Source of the DNA: Rhodothermaeota bacterium MED-G19
Lineage (GTDB): Bacteria; Bacteroidota; Bacteroidia; Cytophagales; MED-G16
Length of the DNA stretch: 64,000 nt
Assembly (NCBI GenBank): GCA_002457315.1
Contig: NTKI01000006.1
Location: 1-64,000 of the forward strand
Reading direction: 5' to 3'
The position numbers and the translations under genes are program-made. The notes under the pieces are model-generated. The model was not told where the DNA came from. It saw nothing but the letters and a program-made list of their open reading frames with translations, and did not search any database. Shown here one piece after another: positions 26,659-35,236 of the stretch. Each line of letters begins with the position of its first letter. The stretch's first letter is position 1.

Positions 26659-27150
26659 ATGGATTTGCTTACACCAGGTACTGGTTTAATTTTTTGGCAA
26701 CTTCTCATTTTCGGAACACTATTTGTTGTTTTATCGAAGTATGCCTGGAAACCAATAACTCAGTCTCTTAAAGAAAGAGAAAAATTTATTGAGGATTCTT
26801 TAGATTCTGCAAAAAGAGCTGAAGAGGAATTAATAAATCTTCAAAACAAGAATGAACAATTATTATCTGAGGCTAGAAAAGAACGAGAAAAAATTCTATC
26901 TGAAGCTAAAAAGTTGTCAACTTCAATGAAAGAAGAAGCTAAAGATAATGCCAAAGAAATGGCAGATAAAATTATATCTGACGCTAAAAAAGTAATAGAA
27001 TCAGAAAAAAATAATGCAATGAATGATGTTAAAAATACTGTTGCAGAGCTTTCAATTGATATCGCTGAAATGGTTATTAAAAAGGATCTAAGTAAAGATT
27101 CTTCTCAAAAGAAGTATGTTGAGGACTTAATTAAAGAAATTAAAGATTAA
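26659..27150 (+). CDS. atpF: F-type ATP synthase subunit b
   Basis: This 163-residue protein has one N-terminal transmembrane helix (about 8-26, ending KYAWKPI, a typical b-subunit motif). A continuous charged coiled coil (about 35-135) follows, and then a C-terminal segment that binds the delta subunit. Two copies form the peripheral stalk that holds F1 still while the c-ring turns. It follows atpE by 19 bases and precedes atpH by three. Confidence 0.96.
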   Translation: MDLLTPGTGLIFWQLLIFGTLFVVLSKYAWKPITQSLKEREKFIEDSLDSAKRAEEELINLQNKNEQLLSEARKEREKILSEAKKLSTSMKEEAKDNAKEMADKIISDAKKVIESEKNNAMNDVKNTVAELSIDIAEMVIKKDLSKDSSQKKYVEDLIKEIKD

Positions 27151-27153
27151 ATA

Positions 27154-27693
27154 ATGAAAACCACTAGAGCTTCAGAAAGATATGCTAAATCACTATTGAC
27201 TTTGTCTATTGAGAACAATGTTCTTAATAAGGTTAAAGTAGATATTGATATGTTAGGTAAATCTTTTAATGAGTCTAGGGAAATCTCAAACTTATATCTA
27301 AGTCCTATTATTCCTATTAGACATAAGTTAAATATTACTAATAAAATATTCAAAGGGAAAGTAAATGAAAACACATTAAATCTATTACTTAATTTAATAT
27401 CCAGAAAAAGAGACAATTTAATTGAGTCTATTTTAAGAAAATTTAATGAGTTATATAATGCTCATAAAAATATAGAGAAATCTCTTATTACTTCTACTTT
27501 TAGTTTAGATGATAAAACATTGGGCGTTGTAAAAGATTTTGCTGAGAAACTTACAAAAAAGAAAATATCTCTAGTTAATATAGTTGACGAAGCTATTATC
27601 GGAGGATTTAATTTAAAAATAGGAGATAGAATGATTGACTGTACAGTTTCAAATAAATTAAACGAATTAAGAAAAAAATTAATAAATAACTAA
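27154..27693 (+). CDS. atpH: F-type ATP synthase subunit delta
   Basis: The 179-residue delta subunit (OSCP homologue) joins the peripheral stalk to the top of F1. The N-terminal helical bundle begins [18 protein letters not shown], with the family's SERYA/ALF pattern, and includes [17 protein letters not shown] near residue 85. The C-terminal strand region has the conserved [20 protein letters not shown] motif near residue 150. Length and position between atpF and atpA are standard. Confidence 0.95.
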   Translation: MKTTRASERYAKSLLTLSIENNVLNKVKVDIDMLGKSFNESREISNLYLSPIIPIRHKLNITNKIFKGKVNENTLNLLLNLISRKRDNLIESILRKFNELYNAHKNIEKSLITSTFSLDDKTLGVVKDFAEKLTKKKISLVNIVDEAIIGGFNLKIGDRMIDCTVSNKLNELRKKLINN

Positions 27694-27703
27694 AAACAAA
27701 ATA

Positions 27704-29281
27704 ATGTCAAATATTAGACCTGATGAGGTTTCTTCAATAATAAGAGATCAGCTATCAAATTTCAAATCAGAATCAGAATTAGAAGAAGTAGGTACCATTT
27801 TGCAGGTAGGTGACGGTGTTGCTAGAATATATGGATTATCAAATGCTAAAGCCGGGGAACTTTTAGAGTTTGGAGGAGGAGTCAAGGGATTAGTGTTGAA
27901 TTTAGAGGAAGACAATGTAGGTGCGGTGTTAATGGGAGATTCTAGTAATATAAAAGAGGGTGACACCGTAAAAAGGTCTGGGGAAATTGCTTCTATAAAT
28001 GTAGGAGAAGGTGTCTGTGGCAGAGTCCTAGACACTCTTGGTAACCCAATTGATGGTAAGGGAGAGATTAAAGGAAAAGTTTTCACTATGCCTTTAGAGA
28101 GAAAAGCTCCTGGTGTTATTTACAGACAGCCAGTTAACGAACCATTACAGACGGGTATAAAGGCTATAGATTCAATGATTCCTATAGGAAGGGGTCAAAG
28201 AGAGTTAATTATTGGAGATAGGCAGACCGGAAAGACTGCTGTTGCTATTGATACTATTTTAAATCAAAAAGAATTTTATGATAAAGGGGAACCTGTATAT
28301 TGTATTTATGTTGCTTGCGGGCAAAAAGCTTCAACTGTTGCTCAGGTAACTAACATACTAGAAAAAAATGGTGCTTTACCATACACTACTGTTGTTTCTT
28401 CTCCTTCATCTGCTCCAGCTCCAATGCAATTTTTTGCGCCATTTGCTGGTGCTGCAATCGGAGAATACTTTAGAGATACAGGAAGACCGGCATTAGTAAT
28501 TTTTGATGATTTATCAAAACAGGCTGTTTCCTATAGGGAAGTATCACTTCTTCTAAGAAGACCACCTGGTAGAGAAGCTTATCCTGGGGATGTATTTTAT
28601 CTACATTCTAGGTTACTTGAAAGGTCAGCAAAAATAATAAACGATAATAAATTAGCCTCTGAAATGAATGATTTACCAGATTCACTTAAGGGTGAGGTGA
28701 AAGGGGGAGGATCATTAACAGCACTTCCTATTATTGAAACTCAAGAAGGGGACGTTTCTGCGTATATACCAACTAATGTAATCTCTATTACTGATGGTCA
28801 GATATTTTTAGAGTCTAACTTATTTAATTCAGGGATAAGGCCTGCAATTAATGTAGGTATTTCTGTTTCAAGGGTTGGTGGATCAGCTCAAATAAAATCT
28901 ATGAAGAAGATAGCTGGAACTCTGAAATTAGATCAGGCTGCATTTAGGGAACTTGAAGCTTTTTCTAAGTTCGGTTCTGACCTTGATGCCGCTACTCAAT
29001 TAATTATTGATAGGGGTCAAATTAATCAGGAAATTTTAAAACAACCACAATATTCTCCATTAAGAGTAGAGGAACAGGTTGCGGTAATATATTGTTCTTC
29101 AAATGGATTTTTTGATGGTGTAGATTTAAGTAAAGTATCTAAGTTAGAAGAAGAGTTTTTACAACATGTAAACTCAAAATATAAAAAAGTTTTAGATGAA
29201 TTAGCAAATGGTGTTTTAAATGATAAAAGTTTGAAAATACTTGAAGATACTGCAAAAGATATTTCTAAAAACTATAAATAG
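27704..29281 (+). CDS. atpA: F-type ATP synthase subunit alpha
   Basis: The 525-residue alpha subunit has the nucleotide-binding P-loop GDRQTGKT near residue 173 and the [19 protein letters not shown] lead-in. It also has the [32 protein letters not shown] block and the [20 protein letters not shown] segment containing the conserved arginine neighbourhood. Alpha alternates with beta in the F1 hexamer and binds nucleotide without catalysis. The catalytic beta (atpD) and epsilon (atpC) genes are not in this cluster, as is usual in Bacteroidota where they form a separate operon. Confidence 0.98.
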   Translation: MSNIRPDEVSSIIRDQLSNFKSESELEEVGTILQVGDGVARIYGLSNAKAGELLEFGGGVKGLVLNLEEDNVGAVLMGDSSNIKEGDTVKRSGEIASINVGEGVCGRVLDTLGNPIDGKGEIKGKVFTMPLERKAPGVIYRQPVNEPLQTGIKAIDSMIPIGRGQRELIIGDRQTGKTAVAIDTILNQKEFYDKGEPVYCIYVACGQKASTVAQVTNILEKNGALPYTTVVSSPSSAPAPMQFFAPFAGAAIGEYFRDTGRPALVIFDDLSKQAVSYREVSLLLRRPPGREAYPGDVFYLHSRLLERSAKIINDNKLASEMNDLPDSLKGEVKGGGSLTALPIIETQEGDVSAYIPTNVISITDGQIFLESNLFNSGIRPAINVGISVSRVGGSAQIKSMKKIAGTLKLDQAAFRELEAFSKFGSDLDAATQLIIDRGQINQEILKQPQYSPLRVEEQVAVIYCSSNGFFDGVDLSKVSKLEEEFLQHVNSKYKKVLDELANGVLNDKSLKILEDTAKDISKNYK

Positions 29282-29287
29282 TATTGT

Positions 29288-30139
29288 ATGCCTAGCATAA
29301 AAGAAGTAAAAAACAGGATAGGATCTGTTAAGTCAACACAACAACTAACAAAAGCCATGAAAATGGTTGCTGCAGCCAAATTAAAAAAAGCTCAGGATAA
29401 AGTTGTACAGTTAAGGCCTTATTCTAGGAAGTTAAACGAAATCCTTTCTAATTTATCAGGCTCTGTTAATAATGATCTCTTTTTAGAAAAAGAAATAAAC
29501 AATGTTTTAATAATAATAATAAGCTCTGACAAAGGTTTATGTGGCAGCTTTAATAGTAACCTAATTAAACAATTTAGTTCATATTGTGATAATATAAACA
29601 CTAAAAAAGTCTCTGTGTTGCCAATTGGCAAAAAAGCCTACGATTTTTTTAAGAAATCTGAATATAATCTCATTCTAGATTATTGGCAATCTTTAAATGG
29701 ATTTAACTATGAAAAATCTTCTGAGATTTGCGATTATATAATCTCATCATTCTTAGATTCTAAATATGATAAAGTAGCTATTATTTACAATGAATTTAAA
29801 AATGTAGCAGTTCAAAAGAGTGTTATAGAAGATTTTTTACCAGTTATACCAGAAAGTGACGAAAAAAAAGAGGTTAATAATAACTATATTTTTGAACCTA
29901 ATAAAAATAAAATTGTTAATAATCTTATTCCTCAGTCTCTTAAAACACAATTTCTCAAGGCAGTTTTAGAATCAAATGCTTCTGAGCAAGGTTCTAGAAT
30001 GACAGCTATGAGTCAAGCAACAGACAATGCTGGAGAGCTTTTAAAAGAACTAAAGCTAACTTATAATAGAACAAGACAAGCTGCAATTACAAAAGAAATT
30101 TTAGAGATAGTTGGAGGTGCCGAAGCTTTAAACAACTAG
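29288..30139 (+). CDS. atpG: F-type ATP synthase subunit gamma
   Basis: The 283-residue gamma subunit is the central shaft that couples c-ring rotation to F1. The N-terminal helix begins with the conserved segment IKEVKNRIGSVKSTQQLTKA and continues MKMVAAAKLKKAQ. The Rossmann-like middle contains IIISSDKGLCGSFNSNL, and the C-terminal helix contains ASEQGSRMTAMSQATDNA and TYNRTRQAAITKEILEIVGGA. It is the last gene of the operon and ends two bases from a convergent GNAT gene, with no visible terminator hairpin. Confidence 0.97.
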   Translation: MPSIKEVKNRIGSVKSTQQLTKAMKMVAAAKLKKAQDKVVQLRPYSRKLNEILSNLSGSVNNDLFLEKEINNVLIIIISSDKGLCGSFNSNLIKQFSSYCDNINTKKVSVLPIGKKAYDFFKKSEYNLILDYWQSLNGFNYEKSSEICDYIISSFLDSKYDKVAIIYNEFKNVAVQKSVIEDFLPVIPESDEKKEVNNNYIFEPNKNKIVNNLIPQSLKTQFLKAVLESNASEQGSRMTAMSQATDNAGELLKELKLTYNRTRQAAITKEILEIVGGAEALNN

Positions 30140-30141
30140 TT

Positions 30142-31314
30142 TTATTTTTTAACGATTCTCTCAACAGGTATAGACCTATCAAAATTATACCTATATGTGT
30201 GGTGAATTTTTGCTGGTTTAATTTCATTAGTAGCCTGTACCTGCGTAGCTACTTTGATCATTGCTGTATTAAAATCAGGTATCCAATTCAGTTCCATATC
30301 AGTATAAGATAACTCTTTTTGAATTGTGTTGCTGCTTGCCATTATTAGTGCCCCATCAACACCTTTGCCTTGGTGTTTTGGTACAATCCCAAAAACTAAT
30401 CCAATAACCTTTTTACATGATTTTTTTATTTTTAAATGATAGAACGTTTTGATTTTTCCAATTAAATCTAATTTTCCATTTACGTATTTAAAAATTTGAT
30501 TCATCTCAGGAATACAAATAAAAAAGCCAATAGGTTCATCTTTTTCATAGGCAAACCATAATATTTTTTCATCCATGATTGGTTTTAATTGTTTGAATAT
30601 AGAGTTAGCTTGAGCTAATTTTAATGCTGATACTCCTGGATATTTTGCCCAAGCCTCATTATAAATTTTCATAAAATCTAATATGTATTTATCTATTTTT
30701 TTTATTTCTAACATTCTAAAATTATAGTCCGGATTTTTAAGAGCCCTATTGGCTTTATATTTTAATTTTTCAGATAGAGGTGTTTTAATTTTTTTAAAGA
30801 ATGTAAGCTGCTTAAAAAGTATTTGAAAACCATAGTTCTCAAATAATTTAGGGTAGTAATCTTTCCCATAATTTTGTTGGTAGTTTGGATCAATCTCAAA
30901 GCCTTTATATAAACAGCCCCACCACTTATCTCTCTCTCCAAAATTTATAGGCCCATCCATAGAGTTGTATCCTCTTTCTGTAAGCCAACTTTTAGCTTTG
31001 TCAAATAATAAATTTGCCGCATCTTGATTATCTATACACTCAAAAAAACCACACCCACCAATTTTTAAATCATCTTTATCAACTTTTTTTTCTATATAAA
31101 AGGCGGCAACCCTTCCGATAGCCCTACCTTTATCTTCTAAAACCCAACGAATAACATCCCCCTTCCTAAATGCTTTATTTTTGTTTTTGTTAAACACAGA
31201 ATCAATATCTTTATCTAGAGGTCTGATCCAATTTTTTTCGTTTTTATAAATTTCAAGAGGGAGTTCTATAAAGGCTTTTTTGTCTTGTTTTGATGCAACT
31301 TTAATGATATTCAT
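30142..31314 (-). CDS. GNAT-fold acetyltransferase-like protein (YghO type)
   Basis: This 390-residue cytosolic protein resembles the large YghO-like GNAT family, which is common in Bacteroidota. The N-terminal half contains the VIRWVLEDKGRAIGRVAAFY strand pair and a GPINFGERDKWWGCLYKGF motif. The C-terminal GNAT core has IPEMNQIFKYVNG and the acetyl-CoA-loop-like GIVPKHQGKGVDGALI (Q/R-x-x-G-x-G/A pattern) near residue 325. It ends in a DMELNWIPDFNTAM strand. The substrate is unknown. It is a single minus-strand gene between atpG and the oad operon. Confidence 0.75.
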   Translation of the reverse strand: MNIIKVASKQDKKAFIELPLEIYKNEKNWIRPLDKDIDSVFNKNKNKAFRKGDVIRWVLEDKGRAIGRVAAFYIEKKVDKDDLKIGGCGFFECIDNQDAANLLFDKAKSWLTERGYNSMDGPINFGERDKWWGCLYKGFEIDPNYQQNYGKDYYPKLFENYGFQILFKQLTFFKKIKTPLSEKLKYKANRALKNPDYNFRMLEIKKIDKYILDFMKIYNEAWAKYPGVSALKLAQANSIFKQLKPIMDEKILWFAYEKDEPIGFFICIPEMNQIFKYVNGKLDLIGKIKTFYHLKIKKSCKKVIGLVFGIVPKHQGKGVDGALIMASSNTIQKELSYTDMELNWIPDFNTAMIKVATQVQATNEIKPAKIHHTYRYNFDRSIPVERIVKK

Positions 31315-31363
31315 TTATATAGAAATAGTCTATTATTAATAAAAGTTTCAATAATTTAGTTCA

Positions 31364-31371
31364 TATTTTTG
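31364..31371 (+). promoter_or_regulatory. Candidate -7 box for the oadGAB operon
   Basis: TATTTTTG fits TAnnTTTG within the 92-base divergent gap and lies 35 bases before the oadG ATG, giving a leader of roughly 30 bases. No -33 TTG is visible at normal spacing. Confidence 0.4.
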
Positions 31372-31406
31372 CTAACTAAGACAAACCATAAAAATATTTT
31401 TATTAA

Positions 31407-31643
31407 ATGGAAAACGCTTCCAATTTGACAGTGCTTTTTAATATCCTTATCACTGGGATGCTCATTGTTTTCTTTGTGTTATTTCTTGTTTTTTTTTTAG
31501 GAAAAATAATAATAAAATATTTTAAGTTATTCCCAGTTGAACAAATTGATAAAAATATAGATACCGAGCAAATCATCAATGAAAAAATCCTAAAAATTTC
31601 TAATGGTAAGGGTAAAGTTTTGAATTACAAAAAGCTAGATTAA
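31407..31643 (+). CDS. oadG: OadG family sodium-pump decarboxylase gamma chain
   Basis: This 78-residue protein has one transmembrane helix (about 8-34, with an unusually long Phe/Leu run encoded partly by a T10 tract) and a charged cytosolic tail. This is the shape of OadG, which anchors and assembles the decarboxylase complex. Sequence similarity alone is weak, but it sits three bases ahead of oadA and then oadB, the usual gene order for gamma-alpha-beta of Na+-translocating decarboxylases. Confidence 0.8.
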   Translation: MENASNLTVLFNILITGMLIVFFVLFLVFFLGKIIIKYFKLFPVEQIDKNIDTEQIINEKILKISNGKGKVLNYKKLD

Positions 31644-31645
31644 AG

Positions 31646-33457
31646 ATGTCTAAGGAAATTAAACTTTGTTTGGTTTATAGAGATATGTGGCAATCATCCG
31701 GAAAGTATATGCCAAATGCTAGTCAATTAGTTAAAGTAGCTGAACCAATTATTGGTATGGGCTGTTGGGATAGAATAGAAACTAATGGAGGTGGTTTTGA
31801 ACAGATTCAATTACTTGCAGGAGAGAACCCAAATGATGTTGTAAGACAATGGACCAATCCATTTAATAAAGCTGGAATTCAAACTCAGATGTTAGAAAGG
31901 GGGTTGAATGCATTAAGTATGTTCCCGGTTCCTAAAGATGTTAGGAAATTAATGTTTTCTGTCAAAAAGAAGCAGGGCACTGATATTGCAAGATCTTTTG
32001 ATGGATTAAACGACATTAGAAATCTAAGATTATCAATAGATTATGCTAAAGATGCAGGTATGATTTCTCAGTCTTGCTTATGTATAACTCACTCTCAGAT
32101 CCATACGATAGAATATTATATCAATTTAGCTAAGCAACTAATAGATTTAGGTACTGATGAAATTGCAATTAAAGATATGGCTGGAATAGGTAGGCCATCA
32201 TCTTTAGGTAAAATAGTAAAAGGAATTAAAAATTATAATCAAAATATTATAATTCAATACCATGGACATTCTGGGCCAGGGTTTTCAGCAGTATCTTCTT
32301 TAGAAGTTGCAAGGGCAGGAGCGGATATAATTGATGTTTCCATGGAACCACTTTCTTGGGGAACTACTCATGCTGATCTATTAACTATACATGAGATTTT
32401 AAGAGATGATGGATTTCTGATAAAAGATTTTGATAGACAATCCTATATGGAAGTAAAAAAATTAACACAAGACTTTATAGGTGAATTTTTAGGTTATTAT
32501 ATCAACCCGAAAAACAGATTAATGAATTCCTTGTTAATAGACTCAGGACTCCCTGGAGGAATGATGGGCAGTCTAATGAATGACTTAGAGAAAAGCAATA
32601 AGAGTATCAACAAATGGCTTCAAAAAAATAATAAAAAAGAAATTAGTATTGATGACTTGTTCTCAAAATTATTAAATGAGGTTAATTTTATTTGGCCAAT
32701 TCTTGGGTATCCTCCATTAGTAACTCCTTATAGTCAATATGTCAAGAATGTTGCTATTGTGAATGTTTTAAATAATATTAAAGGTAAAAAAAGATGGAGC
32801 TTAATAGATGATAATACTTGGGATATGTTGCTTGGAAAATCAGGTCAACTTCCTGGTCAATTAGGAAATGAAATTGTAGAATTATCTAAAAAATTAAATA
32901 AAACTTTTTTTAATGGAGAACCGCAGGATTTAGTAGATGACACCCTTGAAAAAAATAGAGGAGAGATGAAAGAAAAGGGATGGGATCTTGGAAAAGACGA
33001 AGAAGAATTATTAGAATTTTCTTTGCATAAAACCCAATATCTTGATTATAAATCTGGTGTTGCTAAGAAAAAATTAGATGAAGATATTTTAGAAAAAAAG
33101 AATAGTAAATCAGAAGTTTCTAATGAATCTAAAATTAAAAAAGAGATAGTACAAATAGGAGAATCAAGATATGAGGTTGAGTACATTAATGAAGAAAACA
33201 ACTCTTCTGAAGAACATAATCCTCCAGGACAAAAGATTTTATCTCCAATTGAAGGGAGAGTTTTTTCGACTAAGGATCCTAAAGATCGACCGGTAAAAGT
33301 AAATGACAATATCAATAAGGGAGATGTAATTTGCTATATAGAATCTATGAAAGTAATTAATGCTATAAAATCAGAATATTCTGGAAAAATACTCAAGATT
33401 TGCTTCAATGAAGGGGATGATATATTTGATGATGATATTTTATTTATTATAAATTAG
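31646..33457 (+). CDS. oadA: Biotin-dependent decarboxylase/carboxyltransferase alpha subunit
   Basis: This 603-residue protein combines a carboxyltransferase TIM barrel (about 1-300), a conserved C-terminal carboxylase region (about 300-450), a Glu/Lys linker, and a biotinyl domain (about 525-603) with the biotin lysine at 569 in ESMKV. The putative metal ligands are kept: Asp13, carboxylated Lys176 (KDMAG) and His206/His208 (HGHSG). Motifs next to the site differ from textbook OadA: RDMWQSSGKYM replaces RDAHQSLLATR, and ETNGGGFEQ replaces EVWGGATFD. With OadB it should decarboxylate oxaloacetate or a related acid and drive sodium export. The exact substrate is uncertain. Confidence 0.82.
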   Translation: MSKEIKLCLVYRDMWQSSGKYMPNASQLVKVAEPIIGMGCWDRIETNGGGFEQIQLLAGENPNDVVRQWTNPFNKAGIQTQMLERGLNALSMFPVPKDVRKLMFSVKKKQGTDIARSFDGLNDIRNLRLSIDYAKDAGMISQSCLCITHSQIHTIEYYINLAKQLIDLGTDEIAIKDMAGIGRPSSLGKIVKGIKNYNQNIIIQYHGHSGPGFSAVSSLEVARAGADIIDVSMEPLSWGTTHADLLTIHEILRDDGFLIKDFDRQSYMEVKKLTQDFIGEFLGYYINPKNRLMNSLLIDSGLPGGMMGSLMNDLEKSNKSINKWLQKNNKKEISIDDLFSKLLNEVNFIWPILGYPPLVTPYSQYVKNVAIVNVLNNIKGKKRWSLIDDNTWDMLLGKSGQLPGQLGNEIVELSKKLNKTFFNGEPQDLVDDTLEKNRGEMKEKGWDLGKDEEELLEFSLHKTQYLDYKSGVAKKKLDEDILEKKNSKSEVSNESKIKKEIVQIGESRYEVEYINEENNSSEEHNPPGQKILSPIEGRVFSTKDPKDRPVKVNDNINKGDVICYIESMKVINAIKSEYSGKILKICFNEGDDIFDDDILFIIN

Positions 33458-33461
33458 TACT

Positions 33462-34652
33462 ATGGAAATTTTTCAAAAAATAATTGAGATGACAAGTTAT
33501 AATGAACTTGTAAGTCAACCTAATCATCTAATAATGATATTCATTGCTGCTTTTTTACTTTATTTAGGTATTGTAAAAAAATATGAACCTCTTCTCCTAG
33601 TCCCTATTGCTTTTGGTGTTTTAATTTCTAATATCCCAGGTTCTAATCTAGGGGTTGTTGAATTAGATGAGTCTATTGGTTTAATCAAAATAGCTCAAGA
33701 ATATGGAATAATTAATTTTTTATATTATTCATTGATTAAGACGGGCTTCTTACCACCATTAATTTTTATGGGAGTGGGAGCATTAACAGATTTTGGCCCT
33801 ATGTTAAAAAACCTAAGGCTTGTGTTTTTTGGTGCTGCTGCCCAAATTGGAATTTTTTCTGTTTTAATTATTTCATCGTTACTTGGATTTACTAATCAAG
33901 AAGCCGCTTCTCTTGCGATTATTGGAGGAGCTGACGGACCAACAGCTATCTATACATCAATCATTTTAGCACCGCATCTTCTAGCCCCGATTGCTATAGC
34001 TGCTTATTCATATATGGCATTGGTTCCAGTCATTATTCCTTTTATAGTAAAGTTTACAGTTTCTAAAAAAGAGATTTTGATTAATATGAAAGAACAAGAT
34101 GGAAAAAATCCAAGTAATAATGAAATAAAAAATTTAGATGCGATGAAAATTATATTTCCAATATTAATGACTCTCGTGGTTTCTTTAATTGTCCCATCTT
34201 CAACACCACTAATTGGTTTTTTAATGTTTGGTAACCTTTTAAAAGAAATAGGTTCAAGTACTGCTAGATTATCCAAAGCAGCATCTGATAATATTTTAAA
34301 TACTAGCACTGTATTTCTTGGCTTATCAATTGGAGCTACCATGACACCAGTTTCGTTTTTGAATATTCAGACTTTAGGCATTATAGTTGGAGGTTTATTA
34401 GCTTTTGTTATTTCTATAACAGGAGGAATTTTTGCAGTCAAATTATTTAATTTATTTACAAAGAAAAAGATTAACCCTCTAATAGGTGCTACTGGATTGA
34501 GTGCTGTGCCAATGGCTAGTAGGGTTGCAAATGATATTGCACTAAAGCATGATCCAAATAATCATTTAATGCATTATGCTATGGCTAGTAATATATCTGG
34601 AGTTATTGGTTCAGCTGTAGCAGCTGGAGTCCTAATTTCTTTCTTAGGATAA
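33462..34652 (+). CDS. oadB: Sodium-translocating decarboxylase beta subunit
   Basis: This 396-residue, highly hydrophobic protein (about ten or eleven helices) matches OadB/GcdB/MmdB, the membrane subunit that decarboxylates carboxybiotin and exports Na+. Diagnostic segments are PPLIFMGVGALTDFGP near residue 98 and IIGGADGPTAIYTSI with the functional Asp158. The C-terminal GATGLSAVPMASRVAN and HYAMASNISGVIGSAVAAGV segments also match. It starts four bases after oadA. The complex should set a sodium gradient that secondary transporters such as NhaD in this window could share. Confidence 0.95.
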   Translation: MEIFQKIIEMTSYNELVSQPNHLIMIFIAAFLLYLGIVKKYEPLLLVPIAFGVLISNIPGSNLGVVELDESIGLIKIAQEYGIINFLYYSLIKTGFLPPLIFMGVGALTDFGPMLKNLRLVFFGAAAQIGIFSVLIISSLLGFTNQEAASLAIIGGADGPTAIYTSIILAPHLLAPIAIAAYSYMALVPVIIPFIVKFTVSKKEILINMKEQDGKNPSNNEIKNLDAMKIIFPILMTLVVSLIVPSSTPLIGFLMFGNLLKEIGSSTARLSKAASDNILNTSTVFLGLSIGATMTPVSFLNIQTLGIIVGGLLAFVISITGGIFAVKLFNLFTKKKINPLIGATGLSAVPMASRVANDIALKHDPNNHLMHYAMASNISGVIGSAVAAGVLISFLG

Positions 34653-34653
34653 A

Positions 34654-35190
34654 CTAAAGTTGTCTTCTTAGGTCTTCTGTATTATTAATTGTGATAATTT
34701 CTTTGAAAATATCTGTATATAGAAAATTATTATCTTTCATAACTTCAAATTGTTTAAATAAGAAGTCATAGTATCCGTCAATATTTATTATAAAAATTTT
34801 TTTATTTTGTATGCCTAAAACTTTCCACGTAACAACTTCTGCAAATTCTTCTAATGTTCCGATTCCTCCAGGGAGCACTATAAAAGCGTCACTTAAATCA
34901 TACATTTTTTTCTTTCTTTCGTGCATGCCTTCAACTATAATAAGGTCTGTTATGTTTTTATTTATAATTTCTTTTGTTGATAATACTTTTGGAATTACAC
35001 CTGTTACTTTTCCTCCTAAATCAAATAAATTATTAGATATTTGACCCATTAAACCAATACTAGCCCCTCCATAAATCAACTCTAATTTTTTTTCAAAAAA
35101 TATTCTCACGATTTTGTTTACCTCTCTTTCAATTTTTGAATTATTCTTTGGTTTACTTGATCCACAAAAAACACATATTTTCTTAATCAT
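34654..35190 (-). CDS. LOG family (TIGR00730) nucleoside-5'-monophosphate phosphoribohydrolase
   Basis: This 178-residue Rossmann-fold protein carries the LOG signature PGGIGTLEEFAEV (about residues 108-120) and the N-terminal ICVFCGSS motif followed by LIYGGASIGLMG. Family members cleave the ribose-5-phosphate from nucleotides, including cytokinin riboside monophosphates in plants and some bacteria; in most bacteria the real role is nucleotide turnover. It is a single cytosolic gene, divergent from the Kef-type antiporter and separated by one base from the convergent oadB stop. Confidence 0.9.
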   Translation of the reverse strand: MIKKICVFCGSSKPKNNSKIEREVNKIVRIFFEKKLELIYGGASIGLMGQISNNLFDLGGKVTGVIPKVLSTKEIINKNITDLIIVEGMHERKKKMYDLSDAFIVLPGGIGTLEEFAEVVTWKVLGIQNKKIFIINIDGYYDFLFKQFEVMKDNNFLYTDIFKEIITINNTEDLRRQL

Positions 35191-35209
35191 ATTATATAGT
35201 CTTATTTTG

Positions 35210-35217
35210 TACCTTTG
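35210..35217 (+). promoter_or_regulatory. Candidate -7 box for the Kef-type antiporter gene
   Basis: TACCTTTG matches TAnnTTTG and lies 19 bases before the TTG start at 35237. A -33 element is not clear. Its position supports the TTG as the true start. Confidence 0.42.
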
Positions 35218-35236
35218 TATCTAAGATTGTAATCTA

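Noticed and set aside
30137-30160. T-rich stretch after atpG as an intrinsic terminator
   Set aside because: No GC-rich stem precedes the T run, and the bases are the coding end of the convergent GNAT gene.
31490-31500. T10 tract in oadG as a possible frameshift or phase-variation site
   Set aside because: The reading frame continues through it and encodes a normal membrane helix; runs of this length are frequent in such AT-rich DNA.
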